DNA of 64,000 nucleotides from JAPHTQ01 sp050299175 (GCA_050299175.1 JBNKVM010000020.1:18479-82478); one strand, 5' to 3'; counted from the first letter of the stretch, positions 45,001 to 53,722 are shown. Program-made: numbers and translations. The notes: generated by a model not told the origin, from the letters alone.

Positions 45001-47112
45001 CCGTTGTGAATCGATCAGGGCATAAGCGGCCTGTTGCACACGGTCGTGCTGGAAACGATAACTCGGATTGAATTCCGACGGTTCGCTGCCTTCGCCTACC
45101 AGTCGATAATCGCTGTGCAGTGGAAGCACGGTGTGCTGTTTCAACGCGGGCAACAATGCCGCGGCAGTCTCGGCAACGGGATGTTCATAGATCACGGAAA
45201 GTGTATGCAGATCGAAGGTACCGCCGATACAGGCCGCCAACTGCAACACCTGCTGGGTCGCGGTTGGCAACCGCCGCAGGTTGTCCACCATGAATTCGAC
45301 CACGTCGCTGCTCACCGCCGACCAACGCGCCGCATCAAGATCCCAGTTCCAGCGCCCGCTTTCCGGGTCCGGGGAGATAGCTCCCTCTTTGTGAAGTTGC
45401 CGCAGCAGTTCGTTGGTAAAGAAGGGATTGCCCTGGGCCTTGTCGTAGAGCATGTCGCTCAGGGGGCGAACCTCCTTCGGCTCGCGGCACAGAGTATCGG
45501 CCACCATGTGTGCGACTGAGTCCCGATCCAGCGGACCGATGGGAAGCTGACGAATATTTTTTTGCGCCTGCAGGTCATCGAGCAACAGACGTAGCGGATG
45601 CCCCGCCCCCACCTCATTACTGCGATAAGCGCCGATCAACAACAGGTGGCTCAGCTCCCTGGAGGTCACCAGGCGACGCAACAGTTCCAGAGTGGGAACA
45701 TCACTCCACTGCAGGTCGTCCAGGAACAGCACGACCGGATGCCCCTCCTCCGCGAACACCCGCAGGAAGTTGATCAATACGATATGCAGGCGGTTGCGCG
45801 CCTCGGCGGGTGGCAACTCTGCCACAGTCGGTTGCTCACCGATGATCAGTTCCAGCTCAGGCACCAGTTCAACCACCAGACGTGCGTTAGGTGCCAGTGC
45901 CTCATTAAGTACCTGCCGCCATTCCGCCAAACGCTCCTCCGGTTCCGCCAGTACCTGCTGAACCAAACAGCGGAAGGCAGCGGCCAGTGCCAGATACGCC
46001 TCGCCATGCTGAAACTGTTCGAATTTGCCCTGAACCAGAAAACCGCGCTCACGCACCAACGGCCGATCGAGCTCATTGACCAGGGCCGATTTGCCCACGC
46101 CCGAGTAACCGTGCACCAGGCAGAACTCCACTTTTTCCTGCGCTGCCGATTCGAACAGATCGAACAGCTGTTCCAGTTCCTGCTCGCGTCCATACAGGTG
46201 TTGCGGCAGGAGGAATTTCTGTACCACCTCATGCGACCCCAGGGTGAAGGGTTCGATCTCCCCGGTGGTTGCCAGTCCATCGGCGCAATGCGCCAGATCG
46301 TGCATTAATCCTTCGGCGCTCTGGTAACGGGCTTCAGGGCTCTTGGCCAGCAACTTGAGAACGATCTCCGATAGCGCCTCGGGCACCTCAGCCGATATTT
46401 CATGGGGTGATGGCGGCAGGCGGCTGATATGGCTGTAAACCCATTCCAGCACGCTATCCGCCTGGAACGGCCGCTGCCCAGTGAGCAGTTCGAACAGCAG
46501 TACGCCGAGGGAATAGTAATCGGAGCGGTAATCCAGATCGCGGCTCATACGCCCGGTCTGCTCGGGGGAGATATAGGGCAACGGTCCTTCCAGACGCCGC
46601 GACATCTGGGAACCCTGGCGCTCCTGCTCCAGCTCCGAGGCGATGCTGAATCCCGCCAGGCGAATATCGCCATCGGCATCCAGCAGCACACGACCGGGAG
46701 TAAGTGCCTTGTGTACGATGTCCCGCGAATGGAGCACACCGAGGGTACGGGCCAGACGCCAGACGATGTCTAACACCTCCACCAGCGGCAGGCCGCGCCC
46801 TGACGATTCTGCGAGACGTGTTTTCAGCGAGCCCGCCACGGGTTCGCAGATCAAAGCCAGGTTGCCGCTACCATGAGGCAGCATGTCGTGAATATTCAGT
46901 ACGCCTTCGACATCACTCAGCTTCCCGGCGATGGCGCCCTCACGTTTCAACTCCGCCACCTGCTGCCGTTCGGGATACTCCGCGTCCAGTGTCACCACGT
47001 CTACCTTGGCGCGATCCTCGAGGCGTACACCACGATAGGTCACTCGGCCGCCGTCCCGACAGAGGACGTCGCCGATCGCGTAACCCGGCAGCTGGACGCT
47101 GGAGGTACTCAT
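42043..47112 (-). CDS. Giant pseudokinase-ATPase-GAF-GGDEF regulator
   Basis: 1689 residues. Order: kinase-like domain (about 1-275), AAA/STAND ATPase with G-Y-S-G-V-G-K-S (about 300-650), a long helical, probably TPR-like region (about 690-1290), GAF (about 1330-1490), a coiled coil, and a diguanylate cyclase domain with R-Y-G-G-E-E-F near 1592. The kinase part lacks the catalytic motifs: H-R-D is replaced by V-H-K-A-L, D-F-G by A-G-F-S, and no V-A-I-K lysine is visible, so it is likely a pseudokinase used for binding. GGEEF is intact, so c-di-GMP synthesis is the probable output. It is third in a run after the GGCT-like and DUF4336-like genes. Confidence 0.88.
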   Translation of the reverse strand: MSTSSVQLPGYAIGDVLCRDGGRVTYRGVRLEDRAKVDVVTLDAEYPERQQVAELKREGAIAGKLSDVEGVLNIHDMLPHGSGNLALICEPVAGSLKTRLAESSGRGLPLVEVLDIVWRLARTLGVLHSRDIVHKALTPGRVLLDADGDIRLAGFSIASELEQERQGSQMSRRLEGPLPYISPEQTGRMSRDLDYRSDYYSLGVLLFELLTGQRPFQADSVLEWVYSHISRLPPSPHEISAEVPEALSEIVLKLLAKSPEARYQSAEGLMHDLAHCADGLATTGEIEPFTLGSHEVVQKFLLPQHLYGREQELEQLFDLFESAAQEKVEFCLVHGYSGVGKSALVNELDRPLVRERGFLVQGKFEQFQHGEAYLALAAAFRCLVQQVLAEPEERLAEWRQVLNEALAPNARLVVELVPELELIIGEQPTVAELPPAEARNRLHIVLINFLRVFAEEGHPVVLFLDDLQWSDVPTLELLRRLVTSRELSHLLLIGAYRSNEVGAGHPLRLLLDDLQAQKNIRQLPIGPLDRDSVAHMVADTLCREPKEVRPLSDMLYDKAQGNPFFTNELLRQLHKEGAISPDPESGRWNWDLDAARWSAVSSDVVEFMVDNLRRLPTATQQVLQLAACIGGTFDLHTLSVIYEHPVAETAAALLPALKQHTVLPLHSDYRLVGEGSEPSEFNPSYRFQHDRVQQAAYALIDSQRLREVHLSIGRLMLQHVGDVVPDDRLIDIVGHLNEGRVLIESSDEKMLLAELNLRAGVRAKQAAAYEAALTYLRIAAELLADDPWQETPTLMQALAAETQQCAYLTGRTEEAESWIEVMLEHAQFDLERSDILATRTRQYATLGRMEDSIFSAIQGLAILGVEFTDQPTVEDIAEERWLVEQNLGKRCIADLVDAPHVDDPATLTAMRLLMEIFAAAFLSGSGNLFPYLVLKGVNLSLRHGNCPESAFVYAAYGMLLCGELDEPAIGYQYAKVGLAINERFDDVALRARVIYVYAMFVHHWSNHWASLTPWFRKGIEAGYQSGDLLYLAYSAQDCVIWDPTLDLETAHRQHAENLEIVRECAYQDSLDSGTLFLQLQRNLLGLTHSPCSLSDDSFDEEQCLEGMRQRQFMTGIANYHIYSAEICLLYGNYDQALEHVREQDKLIKSAMSLPQLVRFYIVAFLTLATHYPAMDAKEQATTRKRLERDLARMTRWADNCEENFRHLQYLMEAELERLDGAREVALTRYDAAIDAARKSGFLHDEATACERAARHLITLGRRRAAEGYLRGAYHLYNRWGARRKVTLMEQEFPVLRELSTGGKLSAATREVGDLDLASIMKASREISGEMVLDRLLGTMMDILLENAGGQWGCLVVRREGQLVAEVTRLPVDGLSTDGMASHSLVTDRDGGQVPLPVTLISQVLHSGEAVVLDDAAHNGQFVQDPYVLKFKPASVLCVPLQRERFEGALYMENNLTSGVFTRERVEIIRLLAAQASVAIENARLYEQVQDYSRTLEEKVAERTARLEQVNQELQGLADRDALTGVANRRRGASYLEQTWTRLRREKQPLSVIMLDVDHFKAYNDNYGHQAGDDCLVAVAEAVSEQLLRPADLISRYGGEEFMLILPDTDREGVAQVGEKVRQAVELLGIEHAHSSVSSVVTVSAGTATMVPSAKGSTEHLLREADIALYRAKRMGRNQVHVAPEIPAGQ

Positions 47113-47139
47113 ACAGACAACCCTCGAACTAGCAGGGCG

Positions 47140-47856
47140 TCAAACGCCGAACATGCGGTTGAATGTGTCGCAATAGTCCTGATGCGCGCTGTCACAGAGC
47201 GGATCGCCATGACCACACAGGGCATGTTTGAACGACAGCTCCTTGAGACGGGCGAAATCGCCGCCTTCGGGGGTGGCTCGCTGAACCCAGACCGGACCGA
47301 GGTTGGCGGGAGTGAAGAACCCCATTTTCTGCATCAGTTCCTTCGATTGCTCAGAGAAAAACTCGTCTGGTGCGAGCCAGTTCTGCAGTGCGTCACAGGC
47401 GATGAGGATGCCACCCTCGCGGTTAAGAAGAATAATCCCTTCGGGGATCTGGGTGGTATGGAATTCAAACAGGGAAGCATCCGAGATCGGTAACGGACCT
47501 TCCGGGGTGAGGGTATGGGTCGCCTTCAGACCACTCTCGTGCTCCATCCCGGGCATCGCCCAGTAGTTAGCCTTGTAACGATCAACATAGAACGGATCAT
47601 CACGCCCGTGCAGAGAGCCGAGGCGGACCACGTCGGTGACCTTGCCGAGTTTGTCGAGTTCGGCCAACCCCTCGTCGCTCAGGCGTACGCTATTGATGAT
47701 AATCAGACGCTCACCATCGCGCACAATGGTCATGTTGCGGCTGAATTTCCAGTCCACGTCCATCAAAACGGTCTCCATGGCGCCGCTGACGAAAAAGACG
47801 TCAGGAAAGACCTCTTTGATGTTTCCGTGCTGTAATGCTGGTGGAAATTGATCCAT
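47140..47856 (-). CDS. DUF4336-like, metallo-beta-lactamase-fold-like protein
   Basis: 238 residues, no signal peptide or membrane segment; GAGGAG precedes the ATG. The pattern of F-V-S-G followed by strands, L-G-S-L-H-G-R-D-D-P-F-Y, F-H-T-T-Q-I-P-E-G and a final C-G-H-G-D-P resembles MBL-fold proteins grouped as DUF4336, but the H-x-H-x-D-H zinc motif is not complete. It starts 12 bases after the cyclotransferase-like gene ends and lies 27 bases before the giant regulator. Confidence 0.65.
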   Translation of the reverse strand: MDQFPPALQHGNIKEVFPDVFFVSGAMETVLMDVDWKFSRNMTIVRDGERLIIINSVRLSDEGLAELDKLGKVTDVVRLGSLHGRDDPFYVDRYKANYWAMPGMEHESGLKATHTLTPEGPLPISDASLFEFHTTQIPEGIILLNREGGILIACDALQNWLAPDEFFSEQSKELMQKMGFFTPANLGPVWVQRATPEGGDFARLKELSFKHALCGHGDPLCDSAHQDYCDTFNRMFGV

Positions 47857-47868
47857 TTGCTGTACTCC

Positions 47869-48666
47869 TCAATCCTCGTTGTTGTATTCGAAGCGCCCTA
47901 CGTAGCGGTATTCTCTGGCGTACTCATTCAGATAACCATTGAGGTAGCCTAGTTGGGCCTCGTTGAGGCGTCCATGCTGGATATCGTCCATAGATTCGTT
48001 GCCATCGCTGCTGTCCAGCCGCTTGAGATGGAACAGGGTCATATCGCGCCCGCCGAAGAAACCCTTCAAGTATTTGTGCAGCGGTCGCGCCTGTGACATG
48101 TCGAACACCGCACCGTAAAGCCCTGTATACAGCGGATGCTGCGCCAGGGAGGCGGCATCGAACACGGGATAATCGCCCGGCGGCGGCGTGAACGGCGGAT
48201 AGTCCTCTGGCTGATGGACAGGTTGCGCTTCCAGTTCCCGTATATATTCGGGATCGAGTCCGGCCTGGCAGGCCCCATCGACCACAATATTAAGGTAGCG
48301 TCGACTGGGGCGACAGCTATCGTCGATGAATTCTGGCATACCGATGTAGGTTAACGCAGACACCCTCTCACCGTCCGCCTCCACTTCAACGCTGATACGC
48401 TCATAGCCATGGCCGCAGGCCTCCATGGCATCAAGAGAGGGCAGGGATTCATCAGGGCAGTCATAAAGTACACCGAGCACCCGATCCCCCATTCCGTCGG
48501 TACGCTCGATATTGCCAACTCCGCCTTCGTGACGGAAGAAATGTTGTACATTGAAGCGCAGACGCCATCCTTTCAGGATCGCGCGCCGTGCCGCCAATGG
48601 CTCTACCCCCTTGGCCCGCAGTGAAGTGATATTCAGATTGGAACCGAAACCAAAATAGCGAAACAT
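47869..48666 (-). CDS. Gamma-glutamylcyclotransferase-like protein with C-terminal extension
   Basis: 265 residues. The N-terminus Y-F-G-F-G-S-N-L matches the substrate-binding loop of gamma-glutamylcyclotransferase (GGCT/AIG2) proteins, and the first 160 residues fit that fold, including the D-A-M-E region. The last 100 residues, with two blocks rich in Tyr, Leu and Gly, exceed the usual size and are not recognised. Enzymes of the fold cut gamma-glutamyl bonds, releasing pyroglutamate. It heads the three-gene run with DUF4336-like and giant regulator genes. Confidence 0.75.
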   Translation of the reverse strand: MFRYFGFGSNLNITSLRAKGVEPLAARRAILKGWRLRFNVQHFFRHEGGVGNIERTDGMGDRVLGVLYDCPDESLPSLDAMEACGHGYERISVEVEADGERVSALTYIGMPEFIDDSCRPSRRYLNIVVDGACQAGLDPEYIRELEAQPVHQPEDYPPFTPPPGDYPVFDAASLAQHPLYTGLYGAVFDMSQARPLHKYLKGFFGGRDMTLFHLKRLDSSDGNESMDDIQHGRLNEAQLGYLNGYLNEYAREYRYVGRFEYNNED

Positions 48667-48824
48667 GTCGTTCTCAACTACCGTCTAACAGAATTCACAG
48701 CCACCCCCATCCCCCGAGGCCGTGGTTCGCCGATGGCGCCAAAACATTATTATGCCGGAATCATACTCGAAATCAGTATAACGATTCATTGTAGTATCAA
48801 TATTTCAGCTGGAGATTGCATCTG

Positions 48825-49844
48825 ATGATGGAAGCAAGAGATCAACAGGGAAAGGCGGTGGACTGGTGGTTTATCTATAAAACCCCGGATCGTGCTGGAA
48901 ACAAAAATAACAAAGGATTCGACTTTTTCTATTTCGATCCAAATTCCAAGGCACTGACACTATCACCCGTCGGACTGGATCAGGATAACCAGGCACTGTG
49001 TCATACTCTGTCAGGAATATTTGCTGCCTCGGAGAGCGCGGGCTATATCGTCTATAACGATGAGCATGTCGACAACGAGGAGAACAGTTCCGAAAAGGGC
49101 CACTGCAAGGGAATTCTGGCGTTCGACAAGGCGAGTGATTCCGCGCTTTTCTTGCTCCATTCCACCCCGAGATTTCCCGCAAACAGGGAGTCGACACTAC
49201 CCGCAGATGAGGAGATATACGGTCAGACTTTTATCTGCGTTTCCCTGCCCGACTACCAAACGGCCAATCACATTGCCCAACAGATGTTGAACCAGCAAAA
49301 CCCACAAATTCTGAAAGAGAGTTCGCGTATCCCATCTTCATTGCAGGAGAGTGAAGCGTTGTCACTTTTATTTCATGGAACGGGCATCAATGAATCGATA
49401 GAACCCTCGACATTTCGATTCACCTCCAGAGGTGGCAAGGAGTTCCGGCTTATCGCAAAGAGTCGAAAATGGGGCAAGGACTTCTGGCTGGATCTGATTT
49501 CGCCTGAGTTGAAGTGCGATCTGGTTGTCGAAACCTGGAGGAGAGGTGCCGTGACACCCATGCAGGACAACCGTTCCCATGACTTCGACGAAGACCTGCT
49601 CAATGTGAGCTTTACGATCTCACCCTCGTCAACCTATGCGTGGCCCTATACCAAGGACCACGCCAAGTGGGCGGTGGCACTGAAAAATGAAACCAGTTCA
49701 GCGCCCTGGGTCTGTGTCGCCGACCTTAACCGCATGGTCTCGCAGGAGAAGCGCGGCGGTGGAAGCCTCTGTTTCCAGGAAACTATCCTATGGGAGGCAC
49801 TGAAAGAGGCTGAAAAGAAATTACATCAAATCAAGCCGGATTAA
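48825..49844 (+). CDS. Deoxyribonuclease II homologue
   Basis: 339 residues from the ATG at 48825 (GGAG ten bases upstream). The N-terminal D-Q-Q-G-K-A-V-D-W-W-F-I-Y-K-T-P and the segment K-G-H-C-K-G-I-L-A-F-D match DNase II, and the second catalytic motif is D-H-A-K-W-A-V-A, so both H-x-K motifs are present and the phospholipase D-like site looks intact. DNase II cuts double-stranded DNA without metal ions, usually in acidic compartments of animals. Bacterial members are uncommon. No signal peptide is visible. Its stop overlaps the convergent phosphoesterase gene by four bases. Confidence 0.85.
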   Translation: MMEARDQQGKAVDWWFIYKTPDRAGNKNNKGFDFFYFDPNSKALTLSPVGLDQDNQALCHTLSGIFAASESAGYIVYNDEHVDNEENSSEKGHCKGILAFDKASDSALFLLHSTPRFPANRESTLPADEEIYGQTFICVSLPDYQTANHIAQQMLNQQNPQILKESSRIPSSLQESEALSLLFHGTGINESIEPSTFRFTSRGGKEFRLIAKSRKWGKDFWLDLISPELKCDLVVETWRRGAVTPMQDNRSHDFDEDLLNVSFTISPSSTYAWPYTKDHAKWAVALKNETSSAPWVCVADLNRMVSQEKRGGGSLCFQETILWEALKEAEKKLHQIKPD

Positions 49845-52018
49845 TTCGTCCTGGGAAACGATTTGTCATAGGGTGGTGTCAGTGTCGGCGCATCATTTCT
49901 CGGCCCGGAAGCCTGAAGAACACTTTCGAAAGTAGGCGCCACCGCCATGCGGTCACCAAGTCCCCACAGATTTCGCGGAATCCCAAACCAGTCGAGCAAT
50001 GTCGCGGCAAAAGAAGTCGAATCGAAAGGCGTATCACCTTCTGCCCTGAACACTGTTTGTTGCTTGATCCAGGGCGACACCATAATCGTCGGGACCCTTG
50101 GACCCATCAGGTCATAGGCAAAGCCGTTGTTCAGATCATGAGGCCAGGGCTTTTTGGCATAGGGCGGTACAACGTGATCGTAAATACCGTTGTTCTTGTC
50201 GAAGGTAATCACCAGCAGCGTCTCTTCCCAACCGGGTCCGTTCTTGATCGCCTCATAGATATCGTTAAGTGCCTTTTCGGCAGGAACGATATCTGCGCCG
50301 GGATGGTATGAGGTGGCCCCAGAAGGAGCAATCCAGACCGGCTCCAGGAAACTGAAGGCTGGCAGAGTACCGTTCTGGGCGTCTTTCTTGAATTGCTCGA
50401 TATCCGCCAGATACTCGCCTGAATTTTCATCAACGGAGGGGATCTGTCCCTTCAGGTAAAGCTGGTCGGTGAAAATACATTTTTCCCAAAGAATCGAGTA
50501 ATAAATTCTCCAGTCGGTAATGCCCTGACTCCAGAGCACCTTCCAGATCGATTGGCGATGGGGAAACTTCGGCCAGTATTCATAGACATTACCGCCCTCC
50601 CAGGTACCCAGCTTGTCAAAGGCGGAACCCGTAACAGAGAAGGCGCGATTGACGTCGGTACCCCCAGGAATAGAACAGAACCAACGGTCGGAAATCCCGA
50701 AATGCTTTGCCAGCCCGTTGAGAATCGGTAACTGTTCCGGACTGAAGGTCTCCATCACCTGAGGATTGGCGTTGTTGAGAATAAAGCCACCCATATCCGG
50801 TTTGACACGCCCCCAGTAGCCGGGCGCCTCGCTGAACATCTGCTGCAGATTATCGGTTGTATCGTGAAAAGGATCCTGATCGAGGATCTTGAGATCCCAA
50901 TCATTGCTCAACTTCCCTTCCTGGAACTTGCTAACGTGAACCTTCTTATCACCCTCATAATTGAAGTTCTTCGTGCTCGCTCCGTCGAACGGTTCCTGGC
51001 TACCGATATAGTGACACCCTTCATCACCGTTTTCGTATAACCAGCCGCAGACGTTGTCGAAGGAACGACTTTCGACCATGTAATAGACTACGTGCTTGAT
51101 CTTCGAACGCATGAAATCGATGGTGCCAGGTGCTCCTGCCTTTTGCGTATCAACGGGGATTCGTGGCTGATAACCGGTAAGCATTGCATCGCTGCCGATG
51201 GCATCTGGAAGTTTGCCCTGCCGGATGGGACCGACCAGAACCCCTTTGTGCTCGGGATCGAACTTCCACAATCGATAACTACCCTCCCCGGGACACCAGT
51301 CCAGAATATGATCACCGATGGCCGTAAGTTGATGATGCTCATCAATATCATCCCAACAACCTTCCTGGATAGCAGGTAACGCAAGGGGCGGATGCATCTG
51401 CGGGTCAAAGCTCCACAAGCGGAAATGCTTCTGATCGGGTAATCGATCCAGGACATAGTTACCGACAGGAATCAGCGTGTGCCCCTCCTTAATCAATGGA
51501 AAGCCACCCTGGCCCGTATAAGGGAAGGGAATAGGGTCAGCATGACCAGGAGAGTTCGGCTGGGGATCGAAATTCCAGAGCTCAAATGTTCCCCGCCCCT
51601 TTGCCGGGATCATATTCATCACATAACTGCTCATGGGAGTGAGATCCAGATTTTGATCCTCATCTGGATTGAAACTGTAATGATCTCGATATTTTCCCCA
51701 AAACTTGGTTTTTTTCCAGAAACCGCTCTGGACAGTCGGACTATTCAACGGGTCTGTTAAATTCGGGTCGAAGTCGATGAGCTTGTATTGGTAACCGGGT
51801 AGATTGTCCTGTTGGCAAATCGGACTCCATTGCAGAAGATACCCGCCCACCTGGGCAATCCGATATGAATGATCAAAAACCGCACTCGCACCCAGTGCCA
51901 CCGGGGCGAACAACTCTTCCGCTTCAGGGGTCACCCGAAAAACACAATAGGAATCATTGAGTTGATTGCGACAAATCAAGAAATCATAAGAAGATGTTTT
52001 ATTTGTATTATTTGTCAT
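49841..52018 (-). CDS. Phosphoesterase (PF04185-like) with N-terminal repeats
   Basis: 725 residues from the ATG at 52016-52018 (AAAGGGTG upstream; another ATG lies five codons earlier). Residues 1-285 form four repeats of about 50 residues with the pattern G-x-Y-h-L-x-W-x-P...Y-x-L-W-x-F-D-P. The rest resembles the phosphoesterase family of acid phosphatases and phospholipases C, with segments V-E-S-R-S-F-D, C-S-I-P-G-G-T-D-V-N-R and D-K-N-N-G-I-Y-D-H-V. Compared with the family motifs E-N-R-S-F-D and D-E-H-G-G-x-Y-D-H-V, the Asn and the Glu-His are replaced by Ser and Lys-Asn, so activity may be altered. No signal peptide is visible. Confidence 0.8.
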   Translation of the reverse strand: MTNNTNKTSSYDFLICRNQLNDSYCVFRVTPEAEELFAPVALGASAVFDHSYRIAQVGGYLLQWSPICQQDNLPGYQYKLIDFDPNLTDPLNSPTVQSGFWKKTKFWGKYRDHYSFNPDEDQNLDLTPMSSYVMNMIPAKGRGTFELWNFDPQPNSPGHADPIPFPYTGQGGFPLIKEGHTLIPVGNYVLDRLPDQKHFRLWSFDPQMHPPLALPAIQEGCWDDIDEHHQLTAIGDHILDWCPGEGSYRLWKFDPEHKGVLVGPIRQGKLPDAIGSDAMLTGYQPRIPVDTQKAGAPGTIDFMRSKIKHVVYYMVESRSFDNVCGWLYENGDEGCHYIGSQEPFDGASTKNFNYEGDKKVHVSKFQEGKLSNDWDLKILDQDPFHDTTDNLQQMFSEAPGYWGRVKPDMGGFILNNANPQVMETFSPEQLPILNGLAKHFGISDRWFCSIPGGTDVNRAFSVTGSAFDKLGTWEGGNVYEYWPKFPHRQSIWKVLWSQGITDWRIYYSILWEKCIFTDQLYLKGQIPSVDENSGEYLADIEQFKKDAQNGTLPAFSFLEPVWIAPSGATSYHPGADIVPAEKALNDIYEAIKNGPGWEETLLVITFDKNNGIYDHVVPPYAKKPWPHDLNNGFAYDLMGPRVPTIMVSPWIKQQTVFRAEGDTPFDSTSFAATLLDWFGIPRNLWGLGDRMAVAPTFESVLQASGPRNDAPTLTPPYDKSFPRTN

Positions 52019-52296
52019 GAAACACCCTTTCATCTGGTCGTGAGCTCCCCCACCAGCCGACCCGGCTCAGTGGTCCAGTATGCAGTCGGACAGGAGTGGC
52101 ACTTACTTTAGCGCAACACACCACATCCTGCCTCCGAGATAGTGCGCGCAAAGAAATGCAAAGATGCAACTGCATCACCTTTTTTCCCGACTTGAGCAGT
52201 GGTTTAATTCTTCAGGCTAAATTCAGACCTGGTAGCGGATACTCCCCCCAGAGCATCCCGCGACCTGGAACACCAACCTGTATGGAGATTGTAATA

Positions 52297-52743
52297 ATGA
52301 GGAAAAGTGTTATCGCTCTCGCCGCTGTTATCGCTCTCGGTAGCGCCAGCACGGCCATGGCCCGTGACCCGATCAAAAGCGCGATCAAGGCACGTAAAGC
52401 TGCTTTCACCCTGATTGCCAACAACCTTGGTCCCATGGGCGCAATGGCAAAAGGCAAGATTCCTTTCGACAAAGGTGAATTCACCATGCGCGCAGCCAAT
52501 CTGGAAGCGCTGTCGAAGATGCCGTGGGAATTTTTCATCCCGAACTCACAAAAGGGCAGCGAATCCAAACCTGCCGTTTGGGAAAAGGCCGATGACTTCA
52601 AAGCCGAGGCAGACGTTTTCCAGATGAAAGTCGCTGATCTGGCTAAAGCCACCCGCAGTGATGACGAAGAGGCAATGAAGATTCAATTTGGCAAGGTCGC
52701 CAAAACCTGTAAATCCTGTCATAAGGAATACAAAGAGAAGTAA
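52297..52743 (+). CDS. Cytochrome c'
   Basis: 148 residues from the ATG at 52297 (GGAG upstream), with a signal peptide ending near A-M-A-R. The four-helix cytochrome c' fold is indicated by length and by the C-terminal heme motif C-K-S-C-H. Such periplasmic proteins bind NO and help tolerate nitrosative stress or move electrons. A b-type cytochrome gene follows in the same direction, a common pair. A terminator-like hairpin separates the two. Confidence 0.93.
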   Translation: MRKSVIALAAVIALGSASTAMARDPIKSAIKARKAAFTLIANNLGPMGAMAKGKIPFDKGEFTMRAANLEALSKMPWEFFIPNSQKGSESKPAVWEKADDFKAEADVFQMKVADLAKATRSDDEEAMKIQFGKVAKTCKSCHKEYKEK

Positions 52744-52749
52744 GCCTCC

Positions 52750-52790
52750 AGGACAGGTTGCATGATTGTGCGGCCTGTCCTGTCTTTTTC
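52750..52790 (+). terminator. Terminator or attenuator after the cytochrome c' gene
   Basis: AGGACAGG (52750-52757) pairs with CCTGTCCT (52774-52781) and is followed by GTCTTTTTCC. Because the next gene starts only 30 bases later, it probably reduces rather than abolishes read-through. Confidence 0.6.
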
Positions 52791-52810
52791 CTCCACACAC
52801 AGTCAAAGCG

Positions 52811-53494
52811 ATGGACAATCAGCAAAACGATACAAGCCGAAGCCGTGTCCTGATCTGGGACATCCCCGTGCGCCTGTTCCACTGGACACAACTGGCACTA
52901 TTCGTTTCGTTGTTCGTCACCGCAGAAGTACTGGACGACAAGATCGAACTTCACGCAAAACTTGGCCTGGTACTACTGGCGCTGGTGCTATTCCGTCTGC
53001 TCTGGGGATTTGCAGGCAGTAGTTATGCGCGCTTTACGCAATTCCTAAAAGGACCGCGCAGCGTGTTTGCCTACATTCCATCGCTGTTCTCACGTCAGAA
53101 TCATTTTGAAGCAGGACACAACCCGCTGGGTGGCTGGATGGTGATAACCCTGTTGCTGCTGGTATTGGCCCAGGCAGTACTCGGACTTTTCGCCAATGAC
53201 GACATTATGTTCGATGGCCCACTGGCCTATTTAATCTCCAAGGACACCAGCGACCTGCTGACCAGCCTGCATGAAGACCTGTTTCATGCGCTGCTAATTC
53301 TAGTGGGTCTGCACGTTGCCGCGGTTATCTGGCACAAGCTGGCCAAGCGTGACAATCTGTTGGCGACAATGATCACTGGCTACAAACCGCTACCACCCAA
53401 CACACAGGCTGAAGGCACTCGCGGCGGTGGACTGCTACGTGCCGTGGTGTTACTCACAATTTGTGGCGGCATGGTCTACACATTGCTCACATAG
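52811..53494 (+). CDS. Cytochrome b561/Ni-Fe hydrogenase b-type family protein
   Basis: 227 residues from the ATG at 52811 with four membrane helices (about 25-45, 55-75, 110-130, 155-178) carrying several histidines suited to bis-His heme ligation (F-H-W, L-H-A-K, G-H-N, L-H-E-D-L-F-H). It resembles the b-type cytochromes that exchange electrons between quinones and periplasmic cytochromes. No ribosome-binding site is obvious, but the start aligns with the first helix. It follows cytochrome c'. Confidence 0.85.
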   Translation: MDNQQNDTSRSRVLIWDIPVRLFHWTQLALFVSLFVTAEVLDDKIELHAKLGLVLLALVLFRLLWGFAGSSYARFTQFLKGPRSVFAYIPSLFSRQNHFEAGHNPLGGWMVITLLLLVLAQAVLGLFANDDIMFDGPLAYLISKDTSDLLTSLHEDLFHALLILVGLHVAAVIWHKLAKRDNLLATMITGYKPLPPNTQAEGTRGGGLLRAVVLLTICGGMVYTLLT

Positions 53495-53722
53495 AAATCC
53501 CTGGCAGGAATCTACAGCTGAAACTCTCAAAAACGCATAGCAACCCAATCGTCCTGATTGCACACCACACATCCCCATCTATACGACGCCAAATCCCAGT
53601 AAAACACTAAGGAATGACTCACAAGCTTGCCATTGATAGCTATTCGCCAGTATCGTGGGAACCTGTCTGGAAACACCTCTTAGGTGAGAATTCTGTTGAA
53701 AATGGCACTGCAAGGAAATGCT

